A DNA stretch of 64,000 nt, taken from NCBI GenBank assembly GCA_963813195.1, contig CAWEYC010000033.1, forward strand, positions 253,531 to 317,530, read 5' to 3'. Source of the stretch: Roseiarcus sp963813195. GTDB lineage: Bacteria; Pseudomonadota; Alphaproteobacteria; Rhizobiales; Beijerinckiaceae. Below are positions 47,030-56,488 of the stretch, one piece after another. Both the position numbers and the translations under genes were made by a program. The notes beneath the pieces were generated by a model. The model had not been told where the DNA came from, did not search any database, and saw only the letters and a list, made by a program, of their open reading frames with translations. Each line of letters begins with the position of its first letter. The first letter of the stretch is position 1.

Positions 47030-47135
47030 GCGGGCATAAGAATCCGCCGGTGTGGCGGCATTGCCAGCTTGGCGCCGGACGCGCTTGCCCGCATACTGCC
47101 GCAATGTGGATTGAACCGGCGAGAAAGGCCGCGGG

Positions 47136-47912
47136 ATGATCGTTAACGGGATTGCCCGAACGGGGTTCGTGATCGTCGCAAGCTTGTCGCTTCTCGCAGG
47201 TCCCCTGTTTCTCGCGCCGGCCCAGGCGCAGCAGGCGCCGGCCGCGGCGACCGCATCGCCGGCGGCGTCCGCCTCGCCGACGACAGCCGCCAGCCCGACC
47301 CCGGCTGCTTCCACGGCGCCCGCCGTCGCGACGCCTTCGCCGACCCCGAGCCCAGCGGCCATCGCAAATCCTTCGCCCAGCCCGTCTCCTTCGCCATCGC
47401 CGGGCGCGACGCCTGCCAACACCGATGCGAATACCGGCGAGGGCGCCTCGATGGGAGAGACGCTCGAACTTGTCGCCGGTCCAGCCGCGACAGTCGAGGG
47501 AAAGGCCAATCGCGATGAGGTCTACGGCGCCATCACCGGCTCGATCGACCTGATCCGAAGCGAGGTCGCCAAGGCCGGGCTCAAGCCCGCCGGCCCGCCG
47601 ATCGCCGTGTTTCTGGAAGCGGACGACGTCGGATTCAAGTATCGCGCCGAGATTCCGCTCGAATCGGTCCCGGACGGCAAGACCGCGCTCTCCGACGCGG
47701 TCAAGATAGGTCTGACGCCGGTCGGCAAAGCGATGCGCTTCGAGCATCGCGGCGCATACGACGATATCGACGGCACGTACGAGGCGATCACCGCTTACCT
47801 CGACGAAAAAGGCATCGATGCACAGGATCTGTTCGTCGAGAAGTATCTGAACGATGTCAAGGCGCCCGACGACCCGAACCTGCAGGTCGACATTTTCGTC
47901 ATGCTGAAATGA
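47136..47912 (+). CDS. Exported GyrI-like effector-binding domain protein
   Basis: 258 residues. A signal peptide (GFVIVASLSLLAGPLFLAPAQAQ) is followed by a low-complexity Ala/Ser/Thr/Pro linker (about residues 30-100, many SPSP units). The C-terminal ~150 residues resemble a GyrI/AraC-type small-molecule-binding domain: DEVYGAITGSIDLIRSEVAKAGLKPAGPPIAVFLE, FKYRAEIPLE and AYLDEKGIDAQ. An exported version is unusual. The stop overlaps the HAD gene start. Confidence 0.65.
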   Translation: MIVNGIARTGFVIVASLSLLAGPLFLAPAQAQQAPAAATASPAASASPTTAASPTPAASTAPAVATPSPTPSPAAIANPSPSPSPSPSPGATPANTDANTGEGASMGETLELVAGPAATVEGKANRDEVYGAITGSIDLIRSEVAKAGLKPAGPPIAVFLEADDVGFKYRAEIPLESVPDGKTALSDAVKIGLTPVGKAMRFEHRGAYDDIDGTYEAITAYLDEKGIDAQDLFVEKYLNDVKAPDDPNLQVDIFVMLK

Positions 47913-48595
47913 GAGACGTCGCGGCGGCGGTCGTTTTCGACCTCGACGGCACGCTCACCGACTCCGGGCCCGGCATCATACGGTCGACGCGTCTGGCGCT
48001 CGAGCGCCTGAACGCCGCCGAGGGAATCGATCGGCCGGTCCCAGACGCCGCCGATCTGAGCTGGATCATCGGGCCGCCTTTGCAGGAGAGCTTCGCCAAG
48101 CTCGTCGGCGCCGACCGCGCGCAGGCCCTGCTCCGCCTCTATCGCGAGCGCTACGGGAGCGTCGGCCTGTTCGAGAATTCGCTCTACGACGGCGTCGTTG
48201 AAGCGCTCGATCGCTTGACGGCGCTTGGCTATCGCCTGTTCGTCGCGACCTCGAAAGTCGAACCTTACGCCCGTCGCATTCTCGACCACTTCGGTCTGAC
48301 CAAATACTTCATCCAGATTTACGGCGCCGAAATGGATGGGCGGCGTTCCGCCAAAAGCGAATTGCTGGCCTATCTCCTGGGCCGCGAGCGCATCGTCGCG
48401 AACCAACGCGTCGTCATGATCGGCGACCGGCGGCACGACGCTCTGGGCGCACGCACCGTCGGCATTCCCGCGATCGGCGCGCTGTGGGGCTATGGCGACG
48501 CGGAGGAACTCGCCGGCGCCGGGGCCGATCCGTTGATTGACGCCCCGCGGCAGATCCCCGCCGCGGTCGCCGCCGTTTTCGCGCGAATGGAATAG
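47909..48595 (+). CDS. HAD-family phosphatase, phosphoglycolate phosphatase-like
   Basis: 228 residues. HAD motif I is VVFDLDGTLTDSGPG; motif II Ser/Thr is in RLFVATSKVEPYA; motif III Lys in RRSAKSELL; motif IV is VMIGDRRHDALGA. Closest to Gph/PgmB-type phosphatases. The start overlaps the stop of the GyrI-like gene (ATGA). The substrate could be phosphoglycolate, but this is not certain. Confidence 0.8.
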   Translation: MRDVAAAVVFDLDGTLTDSGPGIIRSTRLALERLNAAEGIDRPVPDAADLSWIIGPPLQESFAKLVGADRAQALLRLYRERYGSVGLFENSLYDGVVEALDRLTALGYRLFVATSKVEPYARRILDHFGLTKYFIQIYGAEMDGRRSAKSELLAYLLGRERIVANQRVVMIGDRRHDALGARTVGIPAIGALWGYGDAEELAGAGADPLIDAPRQIPAAVAAVFARME

Positions 48596-48605
48596 CGCCG
48601 CGGCG

Positions 48606-49586
48606 TCAGGTGTGGCCGGCGACCGCTTTGGGTTGATAAGGCTCCTCCAGCCGCGCGATGGTCCTCGCGTCGAGCTTCAGCGACAGCGCCGCCACCGCGT
48701 CCTCGAGATGATGCGGCTTCGAGGCGCCGACGATCGGCGCGGTCACGTAGGGTTTGGCGAGGACCCAGGCGAGCGCCACGATCGCCGGCTTCACGCCGTG
48801 CTTCTCGGCAACCTCGCCGACCCGGCGCCGAATCGCCTCGTCCTGGCGCGAACCGAGCCCGAGCTGGCGCGTATAGGCGTCGGTCCGCCCACGCACCGTC
48901 GCCGCGCCTTCGCCCACTCCCGAGCCCGCGAGATAGCCGCGCGCCAGGGGCGACCAGGGAATGACCGCAATGCCCTGATCGGCGCAGAATTTCATCATCT
49001 CGCGTTCTTCTTCGCGGTAGACGAGATTGTAGAAGTTCTGCATCGACACGAATTCGGCTTGGCCGCGCTCCCGCGCCACCGAGATCATGCGCGCGAATTG
49101 CCACGTCCACATCGACGACGCCCCGACGTAGAGCGCCTTGCCGGCGCGCACGACGTCGCTCAAGGCCTCGACCGTCTCCTCGATCGGCGTGTCGTAGTCG
49201 AAGCGATGGATCTGATAGAGATCGACATAGTCCGTGCCGAGGCGTTTCAGCGAAGCGTCGATACCCTCCATGATATGCTTGCGCGACAGACCGCCGGCGT
49301 TCGGACCCGACCCCATCGGGTTGAACACCTTGGTCGCAATCACCACTTCGTCGCGCTTGGCGAAATCCTTGATCGCGCGGCCTAAAACTTCCTCGCTCGC
49401 GCCGACCGAATACATATCGGCGGTGTCGAAGAAGTTGACGCCCAGCTCCAGAGCCCGCTTGATGAAGGGCCGCGAAGCCTCCTCGTCCAGCACCCAGTCC
49501 CGCCATTTCGACGAGCCGTAAGTCATGCAGCCGAGGCAGAGCCTCGAAACCTTCATGCCGGTCTTGCCAAATCGCACGTAATCCAT
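48606..49586 (-). CDS. Aldo/keto reductase (YajO/AKR-like)
   Basis: 326 residues. Family motifs: VNFFDTADMYSVGASEEVLG (catalytic Asp and Tyr), VVIATKVFNP (Lys), YVDLYQIHRFDYDTPIEET (His) and IVGASKPHHLEDAV. The start at 49586 (MDYVRFGKTG) is the usual family start. Convergent with the HAD gene, ten bases apart. Confidence 0.9.
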   Translation of the reverse strand: MDYVRFGKTGMKVSRLCLGCMTYGSSKWRDWVLDEEASRPFIKRALELGVNFFDTADMYSVGASEEVLGRAIKDFAKRDEVVIATKVFNPMGSGPNAGGLSRKHIMEGIDASLKRLGTDYVDLYQIHRFDYDTPIEETVEALSDVVRAGKALYVGASSMWTWQFARMISVARERGQAEFVSMQNFYNLVYREEEREMMKFCADQGIAVIPWSPLARGYLAGSGVGEGAATVRGRTDAYTRQLGLGSRQDEAIRRRVGEVAEKHGVKPAIVALAWVLAKPYVTAPIVGASKPHHLEDAVAALSLKLDARTIARLEEPYQPKAVAGHT

Positions 49587-49736
49587 TGTTCTTCGCCTTG
49601 TTGATGATTGCCGCTTGCCGGGGCGCTGAGCGAGGGAAGCTGCGCAATTCGGCGCGAAAGTCAATCGCGGCGGCCAGATCCCGGTTTCACGAGGGCGTGT
49701 TCGCGGCCGCCTTGGAGCTCGCCCACGGCGATGCGA

Positions 49737-50279
49737 TCAAAGACTCGCGGCGGCGCGCGCCGCCTGGTCGTACTGGCCCGAAAGGGCGCGCAGGCGCGCC
49801 GCCATTTTCGACAGCCGTTTCTCCTCGAAGCCCATCGTCTTGACCGGCTCGACCAGCAGCCGCTCGCGAATTTCGCGATAGAGCCCGCAAGCCGCCTCGC
49901 CGCGCTCGGTCACCGCGACAATCTTCTCCTTGGCGATGATTTCGCTTTTCACCAACCCGAGGCGCTCCAGTTTCTTGATCGCGTAGGCGACGAGATGCGT
50001 GTCCTCGATGTTGAGGACGAGGCAGATGTCGGCTTGGCGCTTGCCTCGCCCCCGGTGATTGATCGAATGCAGGACCATGATGTCGGTCGACGACAGATCG
50101 GGAAAACCGGCGGCGGCCATTGCGCGCGCGATCCAGCGCAGAAAGGCGTGGCTGGCGAGGATGAGGCCGAATTCGAATTCCGACAGCGCGGGACTGGCGC
50201 CGGCGGCCAGATGCGCCGAGGAAACGATGGGACCGACGCCTTGCGGCGCCGCCGGCGAGTCGTCCGCCGATTTGGCCAT
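49737..50279 (-). CDS. MarR-family winged-helix regulator
   Basis: 180 residues. A winged-helix core (DIMVLHSINHRGRGKRQADICLVLNIEDTHLVAYAIKKLERLGLV) with the wing EIIAKEKIVAVTERGE. It is divergent from the 5-oxoprolinase-like gene, and a palindrome between them (50307-50324) is a good operator candidate. It may repress that gene and itself. Confidence 0.85.
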   Translation of the reverse strand: MAKSADDSPAAPQGVGPIVSSAHLAAGASPALSEFEFGLILASHAFLRWIARAMAAAGFPDLSSTDIMVLHSINHRGRGKRQADICLVLNIEDTHLVAYAIKKLERLGLVKSEIIAKEKIVAVTERGEAACGLYREIRERLLVEPVKTMGFEEKRLSKMAARLRALSGQYDQAARAAASL

Positions 50280-50306
50280 GAGCGTCCCCCCCGGTCTGTT
50301 GCGATG

Positions 50307-50324
50307 TCGATAATTTATCGATAA
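50307..50324. promoter_or_regulatory. Palindromic operator candidate
   Basis: A perfect 15-base palindrome tcgataatttatcga (50307-50321) overlaps a second one, ttatcgataa (50315-50324), between the MarR gene and the 5-oxoprolinase-like gene. AT-rich palindromes of this size are typical MarR binding sites. Confidence 0.55.
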
Positions 50325-50381
50325 CTTGTCATCAAAGTCAAATTGAGCTGGCGGCTTTGCCAGGATCTGCGGGAGTTCAGT

Positions 50382-53300
50382 GTGACGGAAGGCGCTTCAC
50401 GGGGAACGGGCGGCAAGTCGGCGCCAAGCCGTTGGGATTTCTGGGTCGATCGGGGTGGCACGTTCACCGACGTCATCGGCCGCGATCCGCAGGGGCGCCT
50501 TCACGCGCGAAAGCTCCTTTCTGACAGCCCCGCCTACGACGACGCCGCCGTCCAGGCGATTCGCGATCTCCTGCGCCTCGCGCCCGGCGCCGCGATCCCC
50601 GAAGGCGCGATCGGCGTCGTCAAGATGGGCACCACGGTCGCCACCAACGCGTTGCTCGAGCGCCGCGGCGAGCGCACGCTCCTGGTGACGACCAAAGGCT
50701 TTCGCGACGCCCTCGAGATCGGCTATCAGGCGCGCCCGAAGATTTTCGCCCGCAACATCGTCAAGCCGGAGCAGCTCTATTCCGGCGTGATGGAGATCGC
50801 CGAGCGGACGCTGGCCGACGGAACCGTCGAAAGCGCGCCCGACCTCGAAGCCGTTCGCGCCGAACTCGCCGGCGCCAAGGCGCAGGGCTTCGAGGCCGTC
50901 GCCATCGTCTTCATCCACGCCTATCGCTATCCCGAGCACGAACGACAGGTGGCGGCGGTCGCGCGCGCGCTCGGCTTCGCACAAGTCTCGGTCAGCCACG
51001 AATGCTCGCCGCTGATCAAGCTGGTCGGGCGCGGCGACACGACGGTCGTCGACGCCTATCTCTCGCCGATTCTGTCGCGCTACGTCGCCAGTGTGTCGCA
51101 GGCGCTCGATTCCAAGCGAACCGGCGCGCGCGTGATGTTCATGATGTCGTCGGGGGGCCTCACGGCCGCCGAGCTCTTCGCCGGCAAGGACGCGATCCTC
51201 TCCGGGCCGGCGGGCGGCGTCGTGGCGATGGCGCAGACCGGGCGAAGCGCCGGATTTGGCGAGGTGATCGGGTTCGACATGGGCGGAACCTCCACCGACG
51301 TCGCGCATTTCGACGGAACCTATGAACGCGCTTTCGAGACCGAGGTGGCGGGCGTGCGCATGCGCGCGCCGATGATGATGATCAACACGGTCGCCGCCGG
51401 CGGCGGCTCGATCCTGCATTTCGACGGCGCGCGCTTTCGCGTCGGACCGGATTCGGCGGGCGCCGACCCCGGACCGAAATGCTATCGCCGCGGCGGCCCG
51501 CTCGCGATCACCGACGCCAACCTCATGGCCGGCAAGCTGATCCCCGACCATTTTCCCAAGATTTTCGGCCCCTCGCAGGACCAGCCGCTCGACGCGGGAA
51601 GCGTGCGCGAGGCCTTCGAAGCGCTGGCGCGCGAAGTCGGCGACGGACGCAGCGCCGAAGAGGTCGCGGACGGCTTCATCGCCATCGCCGTCGCCAAAAT
51701 GGCGGAGGCGATCAAGAAGATATCGGTCGCGCGCGGCTACGACGTGACGCGCTATGCGCTGAATTGTTTCGGCGGCGCGGGTGGCCAGCACGCTTGCGAC
51801 GTCGCTGACGCCCTGGCGATCAAGACGGTGCTGATCCATCCGCTCTCCTCGCTGCTCTCGGCCTATGGCATGGGGCTCGCCGACATCAGCGCCCATCGCA
51901 GTCAGGGCGTCGAAGAACCGTTCAATGAAGACGCGCTGGCGCGGCTCGCCGGCCTCGTCGACAGGCTGGGCGAGGAAGCGGCGAAGGAGGTGACGGGACA
52001 GGGCGTCGCGCCCGCGGACGTCAAGCTGCGCCCGCGCGCGCAATTGCGCTACGCCGGCTCCGACACCGCGCTCGAAATCGAATGGCGCAGCCTCGCCGCG
52101 ATGCGTCGCGCCTTCGAGAAAGCGCACAAGGCGCGCTTCGGCTTCATCGACCGCTCCAAGGCGCTGGTCATCGAGGCGGTCAATGTCGAGGCGATCGGCG
52201 GCGCGGCGCGATTTTCGGAACGCGCGCGCAAAATTGAACCGGCCGCCGCGCCAATTCCCGAGCGCGCCGCGCGATTCTTCTCCAACGGCGCCTGGCGCGA
52301 CGCCGAAGTGTTCGTTCGCGAGCAAATTCCGCTCGGCGCGCATATCGCCGGCCCCGCCCTGATCATCGAACCGCACCAGACGATCGTCATCGAAGAGGGT
52401 TGGCGCGCCGAGATCACGCCGAAGAACCACGTCGTGCTGCGGCGGGTGAAAGCGGCGGCGCGCCGCGACGCGATCGGCGCCAAGGTCGATCCCGTCATGC
52501 TGGAGATCTTCAACAATCTCTTCATGTCGATCGCCGAGCAGATGGGCGTGACGCTGCAGAACACCGCCTATTCCGTCAACATCAAGGAGCGCCTCGATTT
52601 TTCTTGCGCGGTGTTCGATGCGCAGGGTCTTCTCGTTGCCAATGCGCCGCACATGCCGGTGCACCTCGGCTCGATGGATCGATCGGTCGAGACGATCATC
52701 CGCTTGAACGAAGGCCGCATCCGCGCCGGCGACGTCTTCGCGCTGAACGCGCCCTACAACGGCGGCACGCATCTGCCTGACATCACCGTCTGCACGCCGG
52801 TGTTCGACGAAGCGGGAAAGACGATCCTGTTCTGGACGGCCTCGCGCGGCCATCACGCCGACGTCGGCGGAATCGCGCCGGGATCGATGAGCCCGCGCGC
52901 CACCAACATCCTCGAGGAAGGCGTCTACATCGACAATTTCCTGCTCGTCGATCGCGGCCGCTTTTGCGAGAAGGAGCTCTACGAACTGCTGGGGAGCGGC
53001 CCCTACCCCGCGCGCAACCCGCTGCAGAACGTCAACGATCTCAAGGCGCAGATCGCCGCAAACGAGAAGGGCGCGCAAGAAATCCGGCGCATGGTCGAGA
53101 CCTTCTCGCTGGCGACGGTGCAAGCGTACATGGGCCACGTCCAGGACAATGCCGCCGAAAGCGTGCGCCGCGTGATCGACCGGCTGAAGGATAGCGAATT
53201 CTCCACCGAGACCGACCAGGGCGCCGTGATCAAGGTGAAGATCTCGGTCGATCGGCAGGCGCGCGAGGCGACGGTGGATTTCACCGGCACGTCGCCGCAG

Positions 53301-54017
53301 CAGTCGACCAACTTCAACGCGCCCGAACCGGTGGCCCGCGCGGCCGTGCTCTACGTCTTCCGCGTCATGGTCGAGGACGAAATTCCGATGAACGCGGGGT
53401 GCCTGAGGCCGATCCGCATCATCATCCCCGACGGCTCCATGCTCTCGCCCCACTATCCCGCGGCGGTGGTCGCCGGCAACGTCGAAACATCGCAATATGT
53501 GACCGACACGTTGTTCGGCGCGCTCGGCGCGCTCGGCTCGGCCCAGAGCACGATGAACAATCTGACCTTCGGCGACGCGCGCTATCAATATTACGAGACG
53601 ATCTGCTCGGGCGCGCCGGCGGGTCCCGGCTTTAATGGCGCAAGCGGCGTGCACACCCACATGACCAATTCGCGCTTGACCGACCCGGAAGTTCTCGAAT
53701 TGCGCTTTCCCGTCGTGCTCGAGGATTTCCGCATCCGCCGCGGCTCGGGCGGCAAGGGCCGCTGGAACGCCGGCGACGGAACGCTGCGCCGCCTTCGCTT
53801 CCGCGAAGGCATGGAGCTGGCGCTGCTCACCGGGCACCGCCGCGTGGCGAATTTCGGCATGGAGGGCGGCGAACCGGGGGAACTCGGGCGCAACATTGTG
53901 CGGCGCAACGATGGTCGGCTTGAAGAGCTGCCCGGCTGCGCGCAGACAGTGCTGGAGGCGGGCGAGGCGATCGAGATCAGGACGCCGACCGGCGGGGGGT
54001 GGGGGAAGAACGGGTGA
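50382..54017 (+). CDS. 5-oxoprolinase/hydantoinase, HyuA-HyuB fusion
   Basis: 1211 residues, close to the size of full-length ATP-dependent 5-oxoprolinases. The N-terminal ~690 residues are the hydantoinase A part: DFWVDRGGTFTDVIG, VKMGTTVATNALLERRGERT, GFDMGGTSTDVAHFDG and FGGAGGQHACDVADAL. The C-terminal ~510 residues are the hydantoinase B part, from VDPVMLEIFNNLFMSIAEQMG onward, with LNAPYNGGTHLPDITVCTPVF and SRGHHADVGG. It opens 5-oxoproline or a hydantoin ring at the cost of ATP. The start is GTG at 50382 behind gggag. A gamma-glutamyltransferase homologue at 58846 could feed the same cycle, but that is inference. Confidence 0.9.
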   Translation: MTEGASRGTGGKSAPSRWDFWVDRGGTFTDVIGRDPQGRLHARKLLSDSPAYDDAAVQAIRDLLRLAPGAAIPEGAIGVVKMGTTVATNALLERRGERTLLVTTKGFRDALEIGYQARPKIFARNIVKPEQLYSGVMEIAERTLADGTVESAPDLEAVRAELAGAKAQGFEAVAIVFIHAYRYPEHERQVAAVARALGFAQVSVSHECSPLIKLVGRGDTTVVDAYLSPILSRYVASVSQALDSKRTGARVMFMMSSGGLTAAELFAGKDAILSGPAGGVVAMAQTGRSAGFGEVIGFDMGGTSTDVAHFDGTYERAFETEVAGVRMRAPMMMINTVAAGGGSILHFDGARFRVGPDSAGADPGPKCYRRGGPLAITDANLMAGKLIPDHFPKIFGPSQDQPLDAGSVREAFEALAREVGDGRSAEEVADGFIAIAVAKMAEAIKKISVARGYDVTRYALNCFGGAGGQHACDVADALAIKTVLIHPLSSLLSAYGMGLADISAHRSQGVEEPFNEDALARLAGLVDRLGEEAAKEVTGQGVAPADVKLRPRAQLRYAGSDTALEIEWRSLAAMRRAFEKAHKARFGFIDRSKALVIEAVNVEAIGGAARFSERARKIEPAAAPIPERAARFFSNGAWRDAEVFVREQIPLGAHIAGPALIIEPHQTIVIEEGWRAEITPKNHVVLRRVKAAARRDAIGAKVDPVMLEIFNNLFMSIAEQMGVTLQNTAYSVNIKERLDFSCAVFDAQGLLVANAPHMPVHLGSMDRSVETIIRLNEGRIRAGDVFALNAPYNGGTHLPDITVCTPVFDEAGKTILFWTASRGHHADVGGIAPGSMSPRATNILEEGVYIDNFLLVDRGRFCEKELYELLGSGPYPARNPLQNVNDLKAQIAANEKGAQEIRRMVETFSLATVQAYMGHVQDNAAESVRRVIDRLKDSEFSTETDQGAVIKVKISVDRQAREATVDFTGTSPQQSTNFNAPEPVARAAVLYVFRVMVEDEIPMNAGCLRPIRIIIPDGSMLSPHYPAAVVAGNVETSQYVTDTLFGALGALGSAQSTMNNLTFGDARYQYYETICSGAPAGPGFNGASGVHTHMTNSRLTDPEVLELRFPVVLEDFRIRRGSGGKGRWNAGDGTLRRLRFREGMELALLTGHRRVANFGMEGGEPGELGRNIVRRNDGRLEELPGCAQTVLEAGEAIEIRTPTGGGWGKNG

Positions 54018-54118
54018 AGGGGGGTGGGGGTGTTGCGGCGACAGGTTCAGGACGCCTGTTCGAACGCAAGGAGTGAAACCGCCCTCTGCGCTCCGCCAAT
54101 CCTCGGCGGCCGAAGGTG

Positions 54119-54352
54119 CCATTTCCCCGGGCAGCGCTACAACATGCAGCATCTCAACGGCGGCGCGCCCCTTCTCCCGCGAGCGGGAGAAGGTGGCCGG
54201 CGGAGCCGGCGGATGAAGGCGGGTGCGGAGCGCGACGCAGCGCGATTTCCCCGGGCAGCGCTACAACATGCAGCATCTCAACGGCGGCGCGCCCCTTCTC
54301 CCGCGAGCGGGAGAAGGTGGCCGGCGGAGCCGGCCGGATGAGGGCGGTGTTG
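54119..54352. repeat. Direct repeat, two ~110-base copies with REP hairpins
   Basis: The block starting atttccccgggcagcgctac occurs at 54121 and again at 54245, a spacing of 124 bases. Each copy contains the hairpin cttctcccgcgagcgggag and ends ggccggcggagccgg. It belongs to the same REP family seen elsewhere in the window. No gene is recognised in 54018-54449. Confidence 0.8.
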
Positions 54353-54449
54353 CGGAGCGCGACCGCTTACGCGCCGTCGTACGCTATTGGCGGCAAGAGC
54401 GCGCCACTCGGCCACGCAATCCTTTGTCATATCGCCCCGCGCTACGCAC

Positions 54450-55419
54450 CTATCCCAGGCGCAATTCGTAGAGAAGCATCAACTCGATATAGAATGAGCG
54501 CTCAACGGCGAGGCGAGCGCGGAAACCGGCTTCATTGATCAGCCGGCCAAACAAGTCGAGATCGGAATCCGACGACACCATCAAGTACAGGCAGCCATCG
54601 GGCTTGAGCCGTTCGCGCGCTTGGTTGAACAAGGCCGCCACATTGCGATATTGCGGACCGGCGTGCCATCCACTGTCAGCGAGATCGCGCGGCTCGCCGG
54701 CGTGCTTGGGCGGACTTGATAGAATTATGTCGAAAGAGCGGGTGCGGCGGAACGTCCAGCGACCGAAGATAGCCATACAGGCGGCCGTGACACGGTCGCC
54801 AAAACCATTCGCGCTGTGCGTTCATTTCATGCGCAACGCCCTGGTCCATGCCGGAAAGACCCAGCGCCGCGTGGTCTCGGCCTTCGTCGGCACGGCTTTC
54901 GCCCAAGACGACGAGGCCGCCGCCAAGACCCAGTGGCGTCAGGTCGCTGATCATTTGAGGCCCCGCGTGCCCAAACTCGCCGCCTTCATGGATGCGGCCG
55001 AGACCGACGTCTTAGCCTACATGTCCTTCCCCAAGGATCACCGCACAAAGATTCATTCCAACAATCCGATCGAGCGGCTGAACGGCGAAATCAAGCGGCG
55101 CACCGAGGTCGTCGGTATCTTCCCACGACGCGGACAGCACCGCATTCGGCATTGATGTCGAGAGCCAAAACGCTTGCTGCGCGCAGCGCGAGCCGCCGCA
55201 AGAGCGAGAATGCCGGAGCCGGCGTGCCGACGTCCGCGACGCTTTTGCCTCTAGATCCAACCCGTCGATAAACTCGGCGAAATACTCGCTGCTGAGGAAA
55301 AAGCGCGGATGGAACACCGTCGGTCGTACCCGAAGGCGAAAGCCCGCCGCCCGGGTGGTTTGGATGCCTCGGCGGTTGAGAATGAGATGATAGGAAAAGA
55401 AAAAGATGAAGCGACGCAT
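54450..55419 (-). pseudogene. SAM-dependent methyltransferase gene split by an IS256 fragment
   Basis: The N-terminal part (55419 to about 55129) begins MRRFIFFFSYHLILNRRG and continues FHPRFFLSSEYFAEFIDGLDL. A decayed motif I (KSVADVGT) and LALDIN follow, spread over several frames. The C-terminal part (about 54809 to 54450) reads NGFGDRVTAAC, FDIILSSPPKHAGEP (motif IV) and LKPDGCLYLMVSSDSDLD to a normal-looking end. Between them (54811-55128) is an IS256-family transposase fragment on the opposite strand. Several frameshifts show that the gene is dead. Substrate unknown. Confidence 0.75.
54811..55128 (+). mobile_element. IS256-family transposase fragment
   Basis: About 105 codons of an IS256-type transposase: HFMRNALVHAGKTQRRVVSAF, TQWRQVADHLRPRVPKLAAFMD and the conserved HSNNPIERLNGEIKRRTEVVGIFP. 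Both the N-terminal DDE region and the C-terminal end are missing and no terminal repeats are seen, so it is an internal remnant. Confidence 0.85.
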
Positions 55420-55865
55420 AAGCGGCGGATTGGCCCGTGTGGCGTCCCCGGCCGGTCGAGACCGGTCGCCGAGAGGCTTCGAGACTCGTCGTCCCCTTCG
55501 AGTGCGAGTTTTGGTGCATGTCGCACGCATTCTGTACTGACGAAGCCCGCAAGGCAATGCAGCAGGAATGCCGGCCGTTTTCCAACTGCTCGCTTCGTCA
55601 GGGACGGTTCGGATGGCGGGGGGTAACGGCGGGCGTAGCCGGCCGCCCCGGCGACGAGAAAACGGACGCGATGGCCTTTTCATGTCGCTCAACACTGTTT
55701 TGGGATTCCCTACGCGATCGCCATCTCGCTTCGCTCGATCTCCCCTCATCTGTCGGCTCCGCCGACATCTTCTCCCGCGAGCGGGAGAAGGGGTGCGGTC
55801 GAGCCTCGCTTGCGGTCCGTTCCGACTTGAACTAGACTAACTCAACTTAGTCCATCGACGGGCCC
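55420..55865. other. Intergenic region with a REP repeat
   Basis: About 445 bases without a recognised gene, between the broken methyltransferase and the Phd/PIN pair. It contains the REP-type repeat described at 55735-55805. The last bases should contain the promoter of the antitoxin gene. Confidence 0.4.
55735..55805. repeat. REP-like palindromic repeat
   Basis: cctcatctgtcggctccgcc is followed by the cttctcccgcgagcgggagaag hairpin core (about 55769-55790). Same family as at 30857, 33955 and 54119. Confidence 0.7.
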
Positions 55866-56111
55866 ATGGAAACCTTCAACATCCACCACGCCAAGACCCA
55901 CCTGTCGCGCCTTGTCGAAAAGGCGGCGAAGGGCGAGGCGTTCATCATCGCCAAGGCGGGCAAGCCGCTCGTAAAGGTCGTGCCGTTGGAAGAGCCCACG
56001 CCGCGCGAAATCACGCCATTCGGATTCTTGAAAGGTCAGTTCAAGATCCCGGACGATTTCGACCGCATGAACGAGACTGAGATTCAACACATGTTCGAGG
56101 GCAAAGCTTGA
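55866..56111 (+). CDS. Phd/YefM-family antitoxin
   Basis: 81 residues. The N-terminal DNA-binding part METFNIHHAKTHLSRLVEKAAKGEAFIIAKAGKPLVKVVPL is typical of Phd/YefM antitoxins. The C-terminal tail (GFLKGQFKIPDDFDRMNETEIQHMFEG) would bind the toxin. Overlaps the PIN toxin start. Probably represses its own promoter. Confidence 0.9.
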   Translation: METFNIHHAKTHLSRLVEKAAKGEAFIIAKAGKPLVKVVPLEEPTPREITPFGFLKGQFKIPDDFDRMNETEIQHMFEGKA

Positions 56112-56488
56112 GACTGCTGCTCGACTCGCATCTGCTTCTCTGGGCTGCGTCCGACCCGGAGCGAATCTCCACGGACGCTCGCGATTTGATCGCGGCGAGC
56201 GAACGTTACTTCAGCGCCGCAAGCCTTTGGGAGTTGGCGATCAAGTGCGCGCTGGGAAGGAGGGATTTTGTCGTTGACATCGCCGCACTGTACGCGGGAC
56301 TGCGCGACAACCAATATGGCGAGCTCCCGGTCACCAGCGCCCACGCGCTTTTCACGACCAGTCTGCCGCCGATCCACAAAGACCCCTTCGATCGCATCCT
56401 GGTCGCCCAGGCCGCCCTCGAAGGTCTAACTCTTTTGACCGCCGATTCGACAGTCGCACAATATGGAGCTGCGGTTCGCTTGGTGTAG
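56108..56488 (+). CDS. PIN-domain toxin (VapC-like)
   Basis: 126 residues. Acidic residues of a PIN ribonuclease are seen in MRLLLDSHLLLWAASDP (Asp6), SAASLWELAIK, HKDPFDRILVAQA and LLTADSTVAQYG. The start is TTG at 56108, overlapping the antitoxin stop. This is the Phd-PIN type of type II system and distinct from the VapBC pair at 15404-16071. Confidence 0.88.
   Translation: MRLLLDSHLLLWAASDPERISTDARDLIAASERYFSAASLWELAIKCALGRRDFVVDIAALYAGLRDNQYGELPVTSAHALFTTSLPPIHKDPFDRILVAQAALEGLTLLTADSTVAQYGAAVRLV

Noticed and set aside
50397..54152. Very long minus-strand open frame opposite the 5-oxoprolinase-like gene
   Set aside because: A GC-rich antisense shadow; the plus-strand frame has clear domains and motifs.
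54119..54352. Possible CRISPR array
   Set aside because: Only two long (~110-base) repeats, each with an internal hairpin; no short repeat-spacer pattern and no cas genes.
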